Of a DNA stretch of 34,418 bases, positions 23,488 to 32,343 are shown piece by piece. The translations under genes and the position numbers were made by a program. The DNA lies in contig JALPWY010000017.1 in the NCBI GenBank assembly GCA_023271875.1, forward strand, positions 1 through 34,418, in the 5' to 3' direction. A model generated the notes under the pieces. It was not told where the DNA came from, searched no databases, and was given only the letters and a program-made list of their open reading frames with translations. Position 1 is the stretch's first letter, and each line of letters starts with the position of its first letter. Origin of the DNA: Nitrospinaceae bacterium (GTDB lineage Bacteria > Nitrospinota > Nitrospinia > Nitrospinales > VA-1).

Positions 23488-25800
23488 CTAATAAGTCGAT
23501 AGTTTTTTTAATATTTTCTTCAAATCATCTGACTGGGCTTTGGATAAGTCTTGTTTTAAGGCTCGCTTTATATAGGACTGTGAAATTTTATACTTCCCAA
23601 GGTGATAATTAATTTTTCCTAAATTAGTTAAAGCAGCTATATGATTAGGTTCATAACTCAAAACTTTTTCATATAATGTATTTGCTGCTCCCATATTTCC
23701 GGACATCAGATTATTCCATGCGATTTGTGAATAAATTGAAGGGTCGGGGCCTTTTATTTTAAGGAATTTTTTAAATACCTCATTAGAGTTTGTCCATTTT
23801 TTTTTATTTTGATAAACTCGAGCCAGATTATACAAGGCGGGTTCATGGTTTGGTTTGAGTTTTAAACAAGCTTTGAAGGAAAGTTCTGCTTTATTATAGG
23901 ATTTTGTAAGCATGTATGCAGTGCCAAGATTATAATGTGCTAAAAACATAGATGGGTCAGTTTTTATTGCACGGTTTAGTTCGGTGATAGCTTTATTATA
24001 ACGCTGGGTCTTTCCATAAACTTCTCCAAGATTGAGTCGGGCAAGAGCATAATCCTGTTGACCTGTTACTTTTTTCATCAGAGTTATTGAGCGTAGAAAA
24101 TGACCTACCGCTAGGTCATACTCCTTTTTCATATTTTTTACTGATCCCAGTCCCAACTCTGCTGAAAAGTAGTCAGGGTTTAATTTTAAGGCAGCGCGGT
24201 ATTGAACTTCTGCATTGTCAAGTTGTTCGAGGTCTAAATAAATACTGGCCAAATTATAATGCGGCTCGGCAAAATCCACCTCAATTGAAATATTACTGGC
24301 ATCTGAAATATTCGGATTTTGAATGGTCCCATCGATAAGGCTTTTTCGTTCAAGAAAATGTTTTAGGTTTCCTAAATTAAATTGTGTTTTAGCATATCTT
24401 GGAATACTGGATATGCTCTTTTCAAGGTGGTAACGGGCGATTTTAAGTTTTCCTGCTTCATAATATGCCTTGCCAAGATTACTGTGAACTCTTGGCGAAT
24501 TCGGATTTTTTATTGCCGAGTCAGACCATAATGCAATTTCATTTGCCCATGTTTGATTTCTCTTCCCAACTAACACCCCACAAATTATTAATATGAAAAT
24601 ACAAGAGCATATTTGAGTAATTCTTTTTGGCCGACTAATGATCCATCCGGTTATAAGACATAAACCCAATGACATCGGCAAATACATTCTGTGCTCGACG
24701 GCAAGGTCATTTAAAGGAACAATACTGCTTGTCGGGGCAATTGATAGTAAAAACCATGCGAATCCAAGCTTAATCCAAATATTTCCCCATTTTATAATCA
24801 CCAAAGTTATGCCGATAATTATTAAAACTGAAAATAATATTTTCCAATCCGTTGTAAACTCAGTAAATGGGAACCCAATATCGACATTAAGATTGAGAGG
24901 AAAGATATATTTTGTTAGGTAATAAAAAATAATTACCTTGCACTGAACCAGTAAGTATGGAATGTTCCCGTAAAGTTCGAACCCCTGGTCCTTTGGTAAA
25001 TACAGCGCCTCTAAAAAATAAGCTATGAGTATTAAAACAATCCCACCGCATCCAAAAAGCCAAAGAATTTTTGAAATCGTAAAATACTCTGCATAATCTT
25101 GAAAATATCTAGGAACATAAAATACTAGAAAGAAAAATATAATAATCACAGGCAAAGTTATTGCTATTAACTTGGAAGCTACAGCTAAATATATTCCTGA
25201 AATAGTCAGTAAACCTAAAATAATTCGGTATTTTACTGTTTTGGAAGGCAATAACGTTTCGGTAAAACAATAAATCGTTAGAAGATAAAAAAATGTTGCC
25301 AGTAAACTTGACCGTGACGAAATATAGGCTACTGAATCTGTATTAATTGGATGTAATGTAAATATTAGGGCTGTGATAAACGGAAGAAACAGGACGTTAT
25401 TTGGTTGACAGTTTACTAATTTAGTATTTTCTTTTTTATCGCTGATATATTTTTTGGGTATTAGATTTTTGATGCGAACCAAAATTATAAATATCAGAAC
25501 CGTTACCAGTATGTGAAAAGTTAAATTTACAAGGTGAAAACCAAAAGTGTGTTTATTATCTAGATGATTATTTATTGCAAAAGTCCATAATAAAATGGGC
25601 CGGTTTTGATAAGACTTCATACTAACGCTTTCATTAAAACTGTTTAGGTCTGCTATCCATTCTTTGTTTAATAGATTGCGATCATCAAATTGAAATGCCC
25701 CTTGCAACGAATTGAAGTAAACGATTGTTGGTAAAATAATTAGAACTAGTAGGCAAGCAATCTTAGACTGTAAAGAGTTTCGTTCAGCAAATAAGTTCAT
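23488..25800 (-). CDS. TMTC-like GT-C membrane protein with long TPR tail, first in the operon
   Basis: A 770-residue protein, the largest of the four paralogues. The membrane part (about 1-420) contains GAFQFDDRNLL with Asp39-Asp40, FGFHLVNLTFHILVT, LHPINTDSVAYISSRSSLLATFFYLL and APTSSIVPLNDLAVEHRMYLPMS, all characteristic landmarks of this family. About nine TPR units follow, with a non-repeat insert (ERKSLIDGTIQNPN...) between the second and third. It begins the minus-strand operon; its upstream region 25801-26039 is shared with a divergent membrane protein. No clear ribosome site precedes the ATG. The likely role, by analogy with TMTC and PMT proteins, is lipid-linked sugar transfer to an exported acceptor; this is not shown by the sequence. 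Confidence 0.83.
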   Translation of the reverse strand: MNLFAERNSLQSKIACLLVLIILPTIVYFNSLQGAFQFDDRNLLNKEWIADLNSFNESVSMKSYQNRPILLWTFAINNHLDNKHTFGFHLVNLTFHILVTVLIFIILVRIKNLIPKKYISDKKENTKLVNCQPNNVLFLPFITALIFTLHPINTDSVAYISSRSSLLATFFYLLTIYCFTETLLPSKTVKYRIILGLLTISGIYLAVASKLIAITLPVIIIFFFLVFYVPRYFQDYAEYFTISKILWLFGCGGIVLILIAYFLEALYLPKDQGFELYGNIPYLLVQCKVIIFYYLTKYIFPLNLNVDIGFPFTEFTTDWKILFSVLIIIGITLVIIKWGNIWIKLGFAWFLLSIAPTSSIVPLNDLAVEHRMYLPMSLGLCLITGWIISRPKRITQICSCIFILIICGVLVGKRNQTWANEIALWSDSAIKNPNSPRVHSNLGKAYYEAGKLKIARYHLEKSISSIPRYAKTQFNLGNLKHFLERKSLIDGTIQNPNISDASNISIEVDFAEPHYNLASIYLDLEQLDNAEVQYRAALKLNPDYFSAELGLGSVKNMKKEYDLAVGHFLRSITLMKKVTGQQDYALARLNLGEVYGKTQRYNKAITELNRAIKTDPSMFLAHYNLGTAYMLTKSYNKAELSFKACLKLKPNHEPALYNLARVYQNKKKWTNSNEVFKKFLKIKGPDPSIYSQIAWNNLMSGNMGAANTLYEKVLSYEPNHIAALTNLGKINYHLGKYKISQSYIKRALKQDLSKAQSDDLKKILKKLSTY

Positions 25801-26039
25801 CAGGTAAGCTTATAGTCGGTGGGTTTGTGTGCTGGAGAATTTTTTTTAATCTGGTATTTCCCTCTATTAATTTATCACTTGAATAAAAATTGTTCTAGAT
25901 GAAAAGTAAATTAATTAAGTTATAATATTCTTGGTGAGTGGAACTTTGAATTTTAAAATAATCATTTCTGGTAAAAATTTAAACCACATTTTTAATCGAT
26001 TCTCTTCACGGCAATATTTCTATTGAACCAGAATAAATC

Positions 26040-27095
26040 ATGCAAACCAAACATCAAAACTTCCTTAAAATATCCTTAATTTTCATCATTATTCTTGGAT
26101 TTAATTATGGTGTAAGCTTTCAACAGTTTCTCCATTATGATTGGAATAATCCACGGGGTTTGAGTGATTCAACAAGCTATCTGGCGATGTCAAATGGAGA
26201 TTATACGGTCTCTTCGGGGCATCGGTACCGAGTAATTATTCCCTTTCTTGCCAATATTGTAAGAAACATGGTCCAACCATTAATTCCCTCCGAACAATTG
26301 CATTGGTTTGGGGGCGTTGATGCATTTAGCTTCTATATCATTAATTATTTCTTTTCAAGTCTTACTGGTTTGTTCTTGTATTTATTTCTTGTTCGATTAA
26401 AGTTCGAACCTCAATTGTCATTATTGGGAGTATTGATCTTTTTAGGAAGTCGAATCACGATTCTGGCAACAGGTGCTCCCCTTGTTGACTCCTTGTATTT
26501 TCTATCAATTATTATAATTGTTTATTTTTGTTTAACCCAAAACACTACCACGCTAGCCATACTCACCCCCATATTAATTCTTTCCAAAGAAACAATAATC
26601 CCGTTTTTATTTCTTCCTTTTTTGGTTAATCAAATAAACCGAAAACTTTTCGGAGTGTCTTTAATGGTTTCGTTTGTGGTTTTTTTCTGGGTAAGGGACA
26701 CAATTTCATCATGGTCACCTAATCACATGGAAAATAATGACCCAATTTTTGATGTTGTTGTAAATCATTTAAAATTAGGTTTTGAAAATATTATCCAAAC
26801 CTATTTTTCCATAGGAGGTTGGCATGGAATTTTTTCAACATTTTCAATCTTCTGGATTACTGCTGCTTTTGGAGTTTGGCTTAGTTTAAAAAAATTGAAT
26901 ACATTTTATCAAATCCCTAATTTTTTATTTTTTATTATTCCTATTACTTTTGGATTTACCATTTTAAGTTCTAATGTTGGGCGTATGTTACTTAGTTCAT
27001 TTCCCATTGTCATTCCTTACGCCTTGATTGGAATTAATTATCTTTTCCAAAAAAAACAGCGACCATTCTCCGCTAAAGGATATTCGAACCCTTGA
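26040..27095 (+). CDS. Polytopic membrane protein, possible GT-C-type glycosyltransferase
   Basis: A 351-residue inner-membrane protein with eight or more hydrophobic segments. I do not recognise a named family. After the first segment there is a loop with HYDWNNPRGLSDSTSYLAMSNG and then HRYRVIIPFLA (residues about 32-70). The Asp43-rich loop and the following Arg-rich motif resemble putative GT-C membrane proteins with a D-x3-Y-x2-M...yRvl.P pattern. It stands alone, divergent from the three-gene TMTC operon and separated from folD by 278 bp without a gene. Its position suggests that it belongs with those enzymes; the enzymatic role is inference. Confidence 0.65.
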   Translation: MQTKHQNFLKISLIFIIILGFNYGVSFQQFLHYDWNNPRGLSDSTSYLAMSNGDYTVSSGHRYRVIIPFLANIVRNMVQPLIPSEQLHWFGGVDAFSFYIINYFFSSLTGLFLYLFLVRLKFEPQLSLLGVLIFLGSRITILATGAPLVDSLYFLSIIIIVYFCLTQNTTTLAILTPILILSKETIIPFLFLPFLVNQINRKLFGVSLMVSFVVFFWVRDTISSWSPNHMENNDPIFDVVVNHLKLGFENIIQTYFSIGGWHGIFSTFSIFWITAAFGVWLSLKKLNTFYQIPNFLFFIIPITFGFTILSSNVGRMLLSSFPIVIPYALIGINYLFQKKQRPFSAKGYSNP

Positions 27096-27373
27096 TGCAC
27101 ATGAAAAAAAATGATCAAGCAATACAGTTTTTTCTTAATCTAGCCTTAATTAACAAGATAGTAAAATCGGGTTACTCAGGGGTATATTGAATTACTTTTA
27201 TGGGATTTGGTGGTTTATTTTAGTATAAATCTACAGAAAATGTCAGAGAACTAGAAATATAATACATCTTCTTAGTTCACCAATTTATTAGAAATGAGGC
27301 TGCTAAAGCACCTGCCCCGCTGATTTTCAGTGCTGTACAATTTTAATTAACACTATTTTTTTGGAAAATTATC

Positions 27374-28219
27374 ATGGGTATTATTGACGGGAAAATGGTT
27401 GCCTCTCAGATTAAAGAAAATATTACTACTGAAGTACAATCATTGAAGAAAAAAACTGGGAAAACCCCAGGCCTCGCTGTGGTTTTAGTAGGTGATGATC
27501 CCGCATCCGCTGTGTATGTTCGCAATAAAAATAAAACCTGCAAAAATATTGGATTCCAATCCTTTGAAAATATTCTTCCTGCAAACACCTCCGAGTCCGA
27601 ATTATTAAACCTAATTCATGAATTGAATAATGACGAAAAAGTTAATGGAATTCTTGTCCAACTACCTCTACCAAATCACGTCGCCTCAAAAAAAATTCTC
27701 GAAGCCATTAATCCACAAAAAGATGTAGATGGATTTCATCTCGAAAATGTTGGTCGATTAGTAACAGGTCATTCTTTATTTAAACCATGTACTCCTGCTG
27801 GTATCATTAAACTTCTCGATAAATATGATGTAGAGATTGAAGGAAAAAATGCCGTAATCATTGGACGTAGTAATATTGTTGGGAAACCAGTTGCATTCCT
27901 TTTACTCGAAAGAAATGCTACGGTTACAATTTGTCATTCTCTCACAAAAAATTTATCCAACCTTGCGCGATCTGCAGATATTCTTATTGCTGCTATCGGA
28001 AAACCAAATTTTGTTACCGCGGATATGGTAAAAGATAACTCAGTAGTCATCGATGTGGGTATCAATCGTTTGGCGGGTAAACTTGTTGGTGATGTTGATT
28101 TTTCTGCAGTATTAAAAAAAGCCTCTCTTATTACACCTGTCCCTGGGGGAGTAGGGCCCATGACCATCGCCATGCTTATGGAAAATACATTCCAATCTTT
28201 TAAAAACTCATTGAAATAA
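27374..28219 (+). CDS. folD: Bifunctional methylenetetrahydrofolate dehydrogenase / cyclohydrolase
   Basis: Interconverts 5,10-methylene-, methenyl- and 10-formyl-tetrahydrofolate in the cytosol for purine, fMet and C1 metabolism. The 281 residues are full length. Family motifs are VGDDPASAVYVRNKNKTCKNIGF with the catalytic Lys and Tyr, GILVQLPLPNHV, NPQKDVDGFH, PCTPAGIIKLL, the NAD(P) site IIGRSNIVGKPVAFLLL and TPVPGGVGPMTIAMLMENT. Only GGA is seen as a weak ribosome site. It heads a run with xseA, xseB and tlyA, 139 bp ahead of xseA; the pairing folD-xseA is frequent in bacteria. Confidence 0.97.
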   Translation: MGIIDGKMVASQIKENITTEVQSLKKKTGKTPGLAVVLVGDDPASAVYVRNKNKTCKNIGFQSFENILPANTSESELLNLIHELNNDEKVNGILVQLPLPNHVASKKILEAINPQKDVDGFHLENVGRLVTGHSLFKPCTPAGIIKLLDKYDVEIEGKNAVIIGRSNIVGKPVAFLLLERNATVTICHSLTKNLSNLARSADILIAAIGKPNFVTADMVKDNSVVIDVGINRLAGKLVGDVDFSAVLKKASLITPVPGGVGPMTIAMLMENTFQSFKNSLK

Positions 28220-28358
28220 TTTTTAATAAACTATCTTAAAAATACAAATAATAGAAAGTTCCCCTAGTAATTCTCTACTTGCAGTGTTTGACTTATAAGA
28301 CTGATAAATATTTATTTAAATAGTATCTGGTATATTACTTTTAACTTAATTTTTCTCA

Positions 28359-29717
28359 ATGCAACAAGAAGAAACCACGCCTCAAATTTACTCCGTTTCA
28401 GAGATAACCAACGGTGTTAAGGCCACTTTGGAATTTGCATTTGATTCCGTATGGATACAAGGTGAAATATCCAATCTACGTATTCCAGGTTCAAAACATG
28501 CGTACTTTGTTCTTAAAGATGATCGCTCGCAGATCCGTTGTGTTTTATTCAAAGGTTCCCAAGTCGGATTAGAAGTTCAACCTGAAGATGGTAAGGAAGT
28601 TAAATTATCAGGACATGTGACCGTATATGAAGCTAGGGGTGATTATCAAGTTGTCGTAAAGCGTATAGAATCCATAGGCGAGGGGAAATTACAGGAAAAG
28701 TTTGAAAAATTAAGAGATCGTCTTAACCAGGAAGGACTCTTCGGTGAGGAGAGAAAAAAAACGATACCACAATTCCCATGGAGAGTTGGTGTAGTAACCT
28801 CCGCTACAGGAGCAGCAATCCGAGACATTATAAACATTATTCAACGACGCAACCCAAAGGTTTCAGTGCTTGTTTATCCGGTAAAAGTCCAAGGGGAAGG
28901 CTCTGCGGAAGAAATAACGGAAGCAATCCAACAAATGAATAAGATCAGTGATTTAGATGTTCTCATCGTTGGAAGGGGTGGTGGCTCTATAGAAGATTTA
29001 TGGGCTTTTAATGAAGAAATTGTTGCTCGTGCCATATCAAAATCTACCCTACCCGTGGTATCAGCTGTTGGACACGAAATAGACTTTACCATCGCTGATT
29101 TTGTTGCAGACTTGCGTGCGCCAACACCTTCGGCAGCTGCAGAGCTCGTGGTCCCTATGTTGGAAGAAAAAAACAGAAATTTAAATATGATGGCGGAGCA
29201 ACTTTTAGTAGTTTTGCATAATAGAGTCCAAAAATATGAGGATTTGCTAAAACGTCTCATGGGGAGACGATTTTTTAAAGACCCAATGTATATTATGCAA
29301 CCGCAAGTTCAACGTTTGGATGATTTGAATAATCGTCTATTTCGTGGATTAGGCCAATGGATTTTAGTTCAAGGACAAAAATTTTCGGGGATGATCCACC
29401 AACTTGTTCACCTTACCCCTGCAAAGAATATTCGTCAATTAGGAGAGAAAAAAGCCCTATTTCATCACCTTTTAGTCCAAAATATACACTCCCGAATTCG
29501 TTTTGATCGTGAGCGATTCGATGGCGTTCTAAAAAATCTCAACGCGCTCAGCCCACTATCTATTCTGGATCGCGGATATAGTATTGCAAATTTTCAAGGT
29601 AAAGCTCTCACGCAAAGTGATCGAATTATGGAAGGAGATTCTATAAAGATCCGTCTAGCCAAAGGTCAATTAATGTGTACGGTTGATGAAGTTATTCCAT
29701 CTCAAGAAAAACAATGA
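28359..29717 (+). CDS. xseA: Exodeoxyribonuclease VII large subunit
   Basis: With XseB, forms the single-strand DNA exonuclease VII that cuts in both directions to short oligonucleotides. The 452 residues start with the OB-fold (about 8-105, YSVSEITNGVKATLEFAFDSVWIQGEISNLRIP...). The catalytic domain follows with VGVVTSATGAAIRDIINIIQRRNP, DVLIVGRGGGSIEDLWAFNEE and SAVGHEIDFTIADFVADLRAPTPSAAAELV, then the helical C-terminal region and LSILDRGYSIA. These are the motifs expected of an active subunit. The gene stops 24 bp before xseB. Confidence 0.96.
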   Translation: MQQEETTPQIYSVSEITNGVKATLEFAFDSVWIQGEISNLRIPGSKHAYFVLKDDRSQIRCVLFKGSQVGLEVQPEDGKEVKLSGHVTVYEARGDYQVVVKRIESIGEGKLQEKFEKLRDRLNQEGLFGEERKKTIPQFPWRVGVVTSATGAAIRDIINIIQRRNPKVSVLVYPVKVQGEGSAEEITEAIQQMNKISDLDVLIVGRGGGSIEDLWAFNEEIVARAISKSTLPVVSAVGHEIDFTIADFVADLRAPTPSAAAELVVPMLEEKNRNLNMMAEQLLVVLHNRVQKYEDLLKRLMGRRFFKDPMYIMQPQVQRLDDLNNRLFRGLGQWILVQGQKFSGMIHQLVHLTPAKNIRQLGEKKALFHHLLVQNIHSRIRFDRERFDGVLKNLNALSPLSILDRGYSIANFQGKALTQSDRIMEGDSIKIRLAKGQLMCTVDEVIPSQEKQ

Positions 29718-29741
29718 TAAGTAAATTTAATAGAGGCCATT

Positions 29742-29987
29742 ATGTCTGAAATAAAATTTGAACAAGCAATGACCCGATTAGAAAATATTGTAGAGGAATT
29801 GGAACGTGGCGATTTGGACATTGATAAGTCTCTTGAAATTTTTGAAGAGGGCATCAAAATGTCACGATTATGTTCTAAGAAACTTAACGAAGCAGAAGCA
29901 AAAATTGAAAAACTTAGCAAAGGGGAAAAGGGGGATTTGATTACAGAACTTTTTCCTATGGATGATAAAAATGAAGAACCGGAATAA
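29742..29987 (+). CDS. xseB: Exodeoxyribonuclease VII small subunit
   Basis: Small partner of XseA; several copies coat the helical arm of the large subunit. The 81 residues contain the family core, FEQAMTRLENIVEELERGDLDIDKSLEIFEEGIKMSRLCSKKLNEAEAKIEKL, as two helices; the acidic C-terminal tail is variable. AGAGG lies about 10 bases before the ATG. The end overlaps the predicted start of tlyA (ATG 29971) by 17 bases in another frame. In many bacteria an ispA or dxs gene follows xseB; neither is here. Confidence 0.95.
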   Translation: MSEIKFEQAMTRLENIVEELERGDLDIDKSLEIFEEGIKMSRLCSKKLNEAEAKIEKLSKGEKGDLITELFPMDDKNEEPE

Positions 29988-30767
29988 AAAAATTAGATTG
30001 GATCATTTACTCTTAAAAAAAAACTTGTTTTATCACGAGAGCACGCAAAAAGTTTAATTTTAGCCGGTAAAGTCAGAGTAGCTGATGAAATAGCTGACAA
30101 ACCCGGCCGTATTTATAATGAAGCTTCTACGGTACGAGTCATCGAAGATGTGCATCCTTACGTTAGCCGTGGTGGAATTAAACTTGAACATGGGCTTAGA
30201 GAGTTTGATATTTCTCTCTCAGAAAAAGTTGCAGTTGATATAGGAGCTTCAACCGGAGGATTTACTGATTGCCTACTGCAGCATGGTATCGAGAAAGTAT
30301 TTGCAGTCGATGTAGGTTATGGACAACTAGATTGGAAATTACAGATCGATCCAAAGGTGGTTTCTCTGGATCGAAAAAATGCCCGTGAGTTGAATTCAAG
30401 TGATATTAACAAGTTAGTTGACTTAGTCGTTATAGATGTCTCTTTTATATCGTTAAAAATTATAATTCCCCCTGCAATCAATGTTTTGAAACCAGTGGGA
30501 GATCTGATAGCTCTGGTTAAGCCACAATTTGAAGTTGGAAAAGAAGAAGTTGAGAATAAGGGAATCATTAAAAACCCTAAAAAACATCTCGGTGTGCTCA
30601 TTGAATTGAATGCTTTTATGAAAAAACAAGGTTGGCCCATAACAAATATAGCCACCTCACCCATAACCGGCCAAAAGGGAAATCGTGAATTTTTGATCCA
30701 CTGTCTGAGCAAAGAAAATGCTAAAACAATCGAAGACGATCATATTCGTAACATGATCAATACATAA
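29971..30767 (+). CDS. tlyA: TlyA-type rRNA 2'-O-methyltransferase, frame broken at an A9 tract
   Basis: TlyA proteins methylate rRNA ribose and have an S4 domain followed by an FtsJ-like methyltransferase. ATG 29971 opens MKNRNKKIRLDHLLLKK, the S4 start, but this frame ends at 30055-30057. The rest (LVLSREHAKSLILAGKVRV...) is in the -1 frame from 30024 to 30767. The change lies in nine A residues, 30015-30023; one more A, or a -1 shift at A_AAA_AAC (30018-30024), restores a 265-residue protein. In that protein K71, D156, K184 and E240 are at the catalytic KDKE positions and IGASTGGFTDC is intact. It could be sequencing error, slippage or recoding, or a recent pseudogene. A product from GTG 30150 would lack the S4 domain. 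Confidence 0.85.
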
Positions 30768-30822
30768 ACATGTTAAACGTATATAAACGAACGCGTCGAA
30801 TTATTTAATTTTTTTGAACACA

Positions 30823-31179
30823 TTATATTTCATCTTTATAAACTATAAAACAGTCACGTGGATAGACAAGGTGGGTGGCCCCCTTTTGTTTGGATTCTCC
30901 AAGTTTCCACTCTGCTTCATCTTCCAACGGTTTGATTCGAATCCCACCGGTACCTCCATGTATGAGAATAGCAACCCCATCTCCTGATTCTTCTATCTGG
31001 CATGCATAAGCGGCACAAGGTGATTGTGTTTCTTTATCCCAACCTATCACCTGAACAGGAGATTCTTCTCCTTCCAAGTTATATTTTATGCAGTAAACCT
31101 CTCGCGATACCGAGACGTCGCGGTAAAGCATACTAAAGTTTTCATGAATGTTTTCGTTCTCTTCTACATCGACATACAT
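30823..31179 (-). CDS. Small protein of unknown function
   Basis: I do not recognise this 118-residue protein. It is acidic, has no signal or membrane segment and seems mostly beta, with VYCIKYNLEGEESPVQVIGWDK, GVAILIHGGTGGIRIKPL and a conserved-looking end (HLVYPRDCFIVYKDEI). Four cysteines occur but form no known metal motif. A good GGAG ribosome site precedes the ATG by 9 bases, which supports expression. It stands alone, convergent with tlyA and divergent from gpmA across 267 bp that contain no clear gene. Confidence 0.7.
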   Translation of the reverse strand: MYVDVEENENIHENFSMLYRDVSVSREVYCIKYNLEGEESPVQVIGWDKETQSPCAAYACQIEESGDGVAILIHGGTGGIRIKPLEDEAEWKLGESKQKGATHLVYPRDCFIVYKDEI

Positions 31180-31446
31180 TGTTATGCTCCAAAGTAATTC
31201 GGGTAAATCATAATATCACTATTTCTATACTATTTTGGAATTCTTAAATTATCTATGGAAACCATGATGCACTTAAGGTTAATATTGATCGTAATTTTTT
31301 TTGCACAACTTTTTATGATACGATTTTGGCAATATTTTTTGTGCTTCCGGAAAATATCTCTGTTCTGAATCAATATTTAACGTTAGCCCATACTTTTAAA
31401 CCTAGTCAATTGAAGCTCGGATTAGTTATTAACGGAGAAAAATTCA

Positions 31447-32187
31447 ATGCATAAGCTGGTTTTATTACGCCACGGCCAAAGCCAATGGAATCTTGAAAAT
31501 AGGTTTACTGGATGGACCGATATTGATCTTACCGCTCAAGGAATGGTGGAAGCCGGCAATGCGGGAATTCTACTTAAAAATGAAGGATATCATTTTGATG
31601 TTGCATATACATCGGTACTGAAACGAGCTATTCGCACATTATGGATTGTCATGGATAAGATGGATTTGATGTGGATACCAGTACATCGATCATGGAGACT
31701 CAATGAAAGGCATTACGGTGCGTTACAAGGGCTCAATAAGAAAGAAACGGCTGCCAAACATGGTGCTGATCAAGTTAAGGTGTGGCGGCGGAGTTACGAT
31801 ATTCCTCCTCCAAGTCTGGATGATGGAGATGATCGCCTTCCAGACAATGACCCACGATATGCGCTTGTTCCCTCGAAGAACCTCCCGCGCTCGGAGGCTC
31901 TCTGTGATACGGTGAAGAGATTTCTACCGTACTGGAAGAATACTATTGTGCCTTCTTTGCAATTAAAAAAAAATATTATTATTTGTGCTCACGGTAACAG
32001 TCTTCGCGCTTTGGTCAAATATCTCGATAATATGAGCGAGAACTCCATCATTGAGCTTAATATCCCAACGGGTATTCCACTTGTCTACGAACTTAATGAT
32101 GATTTGACTACAAAAACTCATTATTATTTGGGAGATTCCGAAACAGTTAGAAAGGCTGCTAATACTGTTGCGGATCAAGGAAAGTAA
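31447..32187 (+). CDS. gpmA: 2,3-bisphosphoglycerate-dependent phosphoglycerate mutase
   Basis: Interconverts 3- and 2-phosphoglycerate in glycolysis and gluconeogenesis through a phospho-histidine. The 246 residues contain [26 protein letters not shown] with the catalytic His9, [28 protein letters not shown] with the acid Glu, [14 protein letters not shown] and the second His in [16 protein letters not shown]. The GPM-specific long insert marks it as the cofactor-dependent type, not a small histidine phosphatase. GGAG stands 9 bases before the ATG. It lies alone between an opposite-strand unknown gene and a TPR lipoprotein. Confidence 0.96.
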   Translation: MHKLVLLRHGQSQWNLENRFTGWTDIDLTAQGMVEAGNAGILLKNEGYHFDVAYTSVLKRAIRTLWIVMDKMDLMWIPVHRSWRLNERHYGALQGLNKKETAAKHGADQVKVWRRSYDIPPPSLDDGDDRLPDNDPRYALVPSKNLPRSEALCDTVKRFLPYWKNTIVPSLQLKKNIIICAHGNSLRALVKYLDNMSENSIIELNIPTGIPLVYELNDDLTTKTHYYLGDSETVRKAANTVADQGK

Positions 32188-32343
32188 ATTTCTATTTAAC
32201 GGTTAATTAAAATTATTTACCAAATTAACGGAGCCACTGTCTAATTATTTTAATCTCAAGAACAACTTGATTTTTCCTCATCTAATTTATCGTTTTACTT
32301 CCTTAAGTTTTTATAGTTCTTATTTTTGAAAAGGATTCTAATA

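Noticed and set aside
30150-30767. Reading tlyA as a shorter gene starting at GTG 30150.
   Set aside because: The S4 domain is encoded directly upstream in two frames with clear family residues, and no ribosome site precedes the GTG; the broken-frame reading explains more.
31255-31368. A 37-residue hydrophobic open frame between the unknown gene and gpmA (begins METMMHLRLIL).
   Set aside because: No ribosome site, AT-rich T-runs explain the hydrophobic codons, and nothing supports expression; could be a small membrane peptide but not supported.
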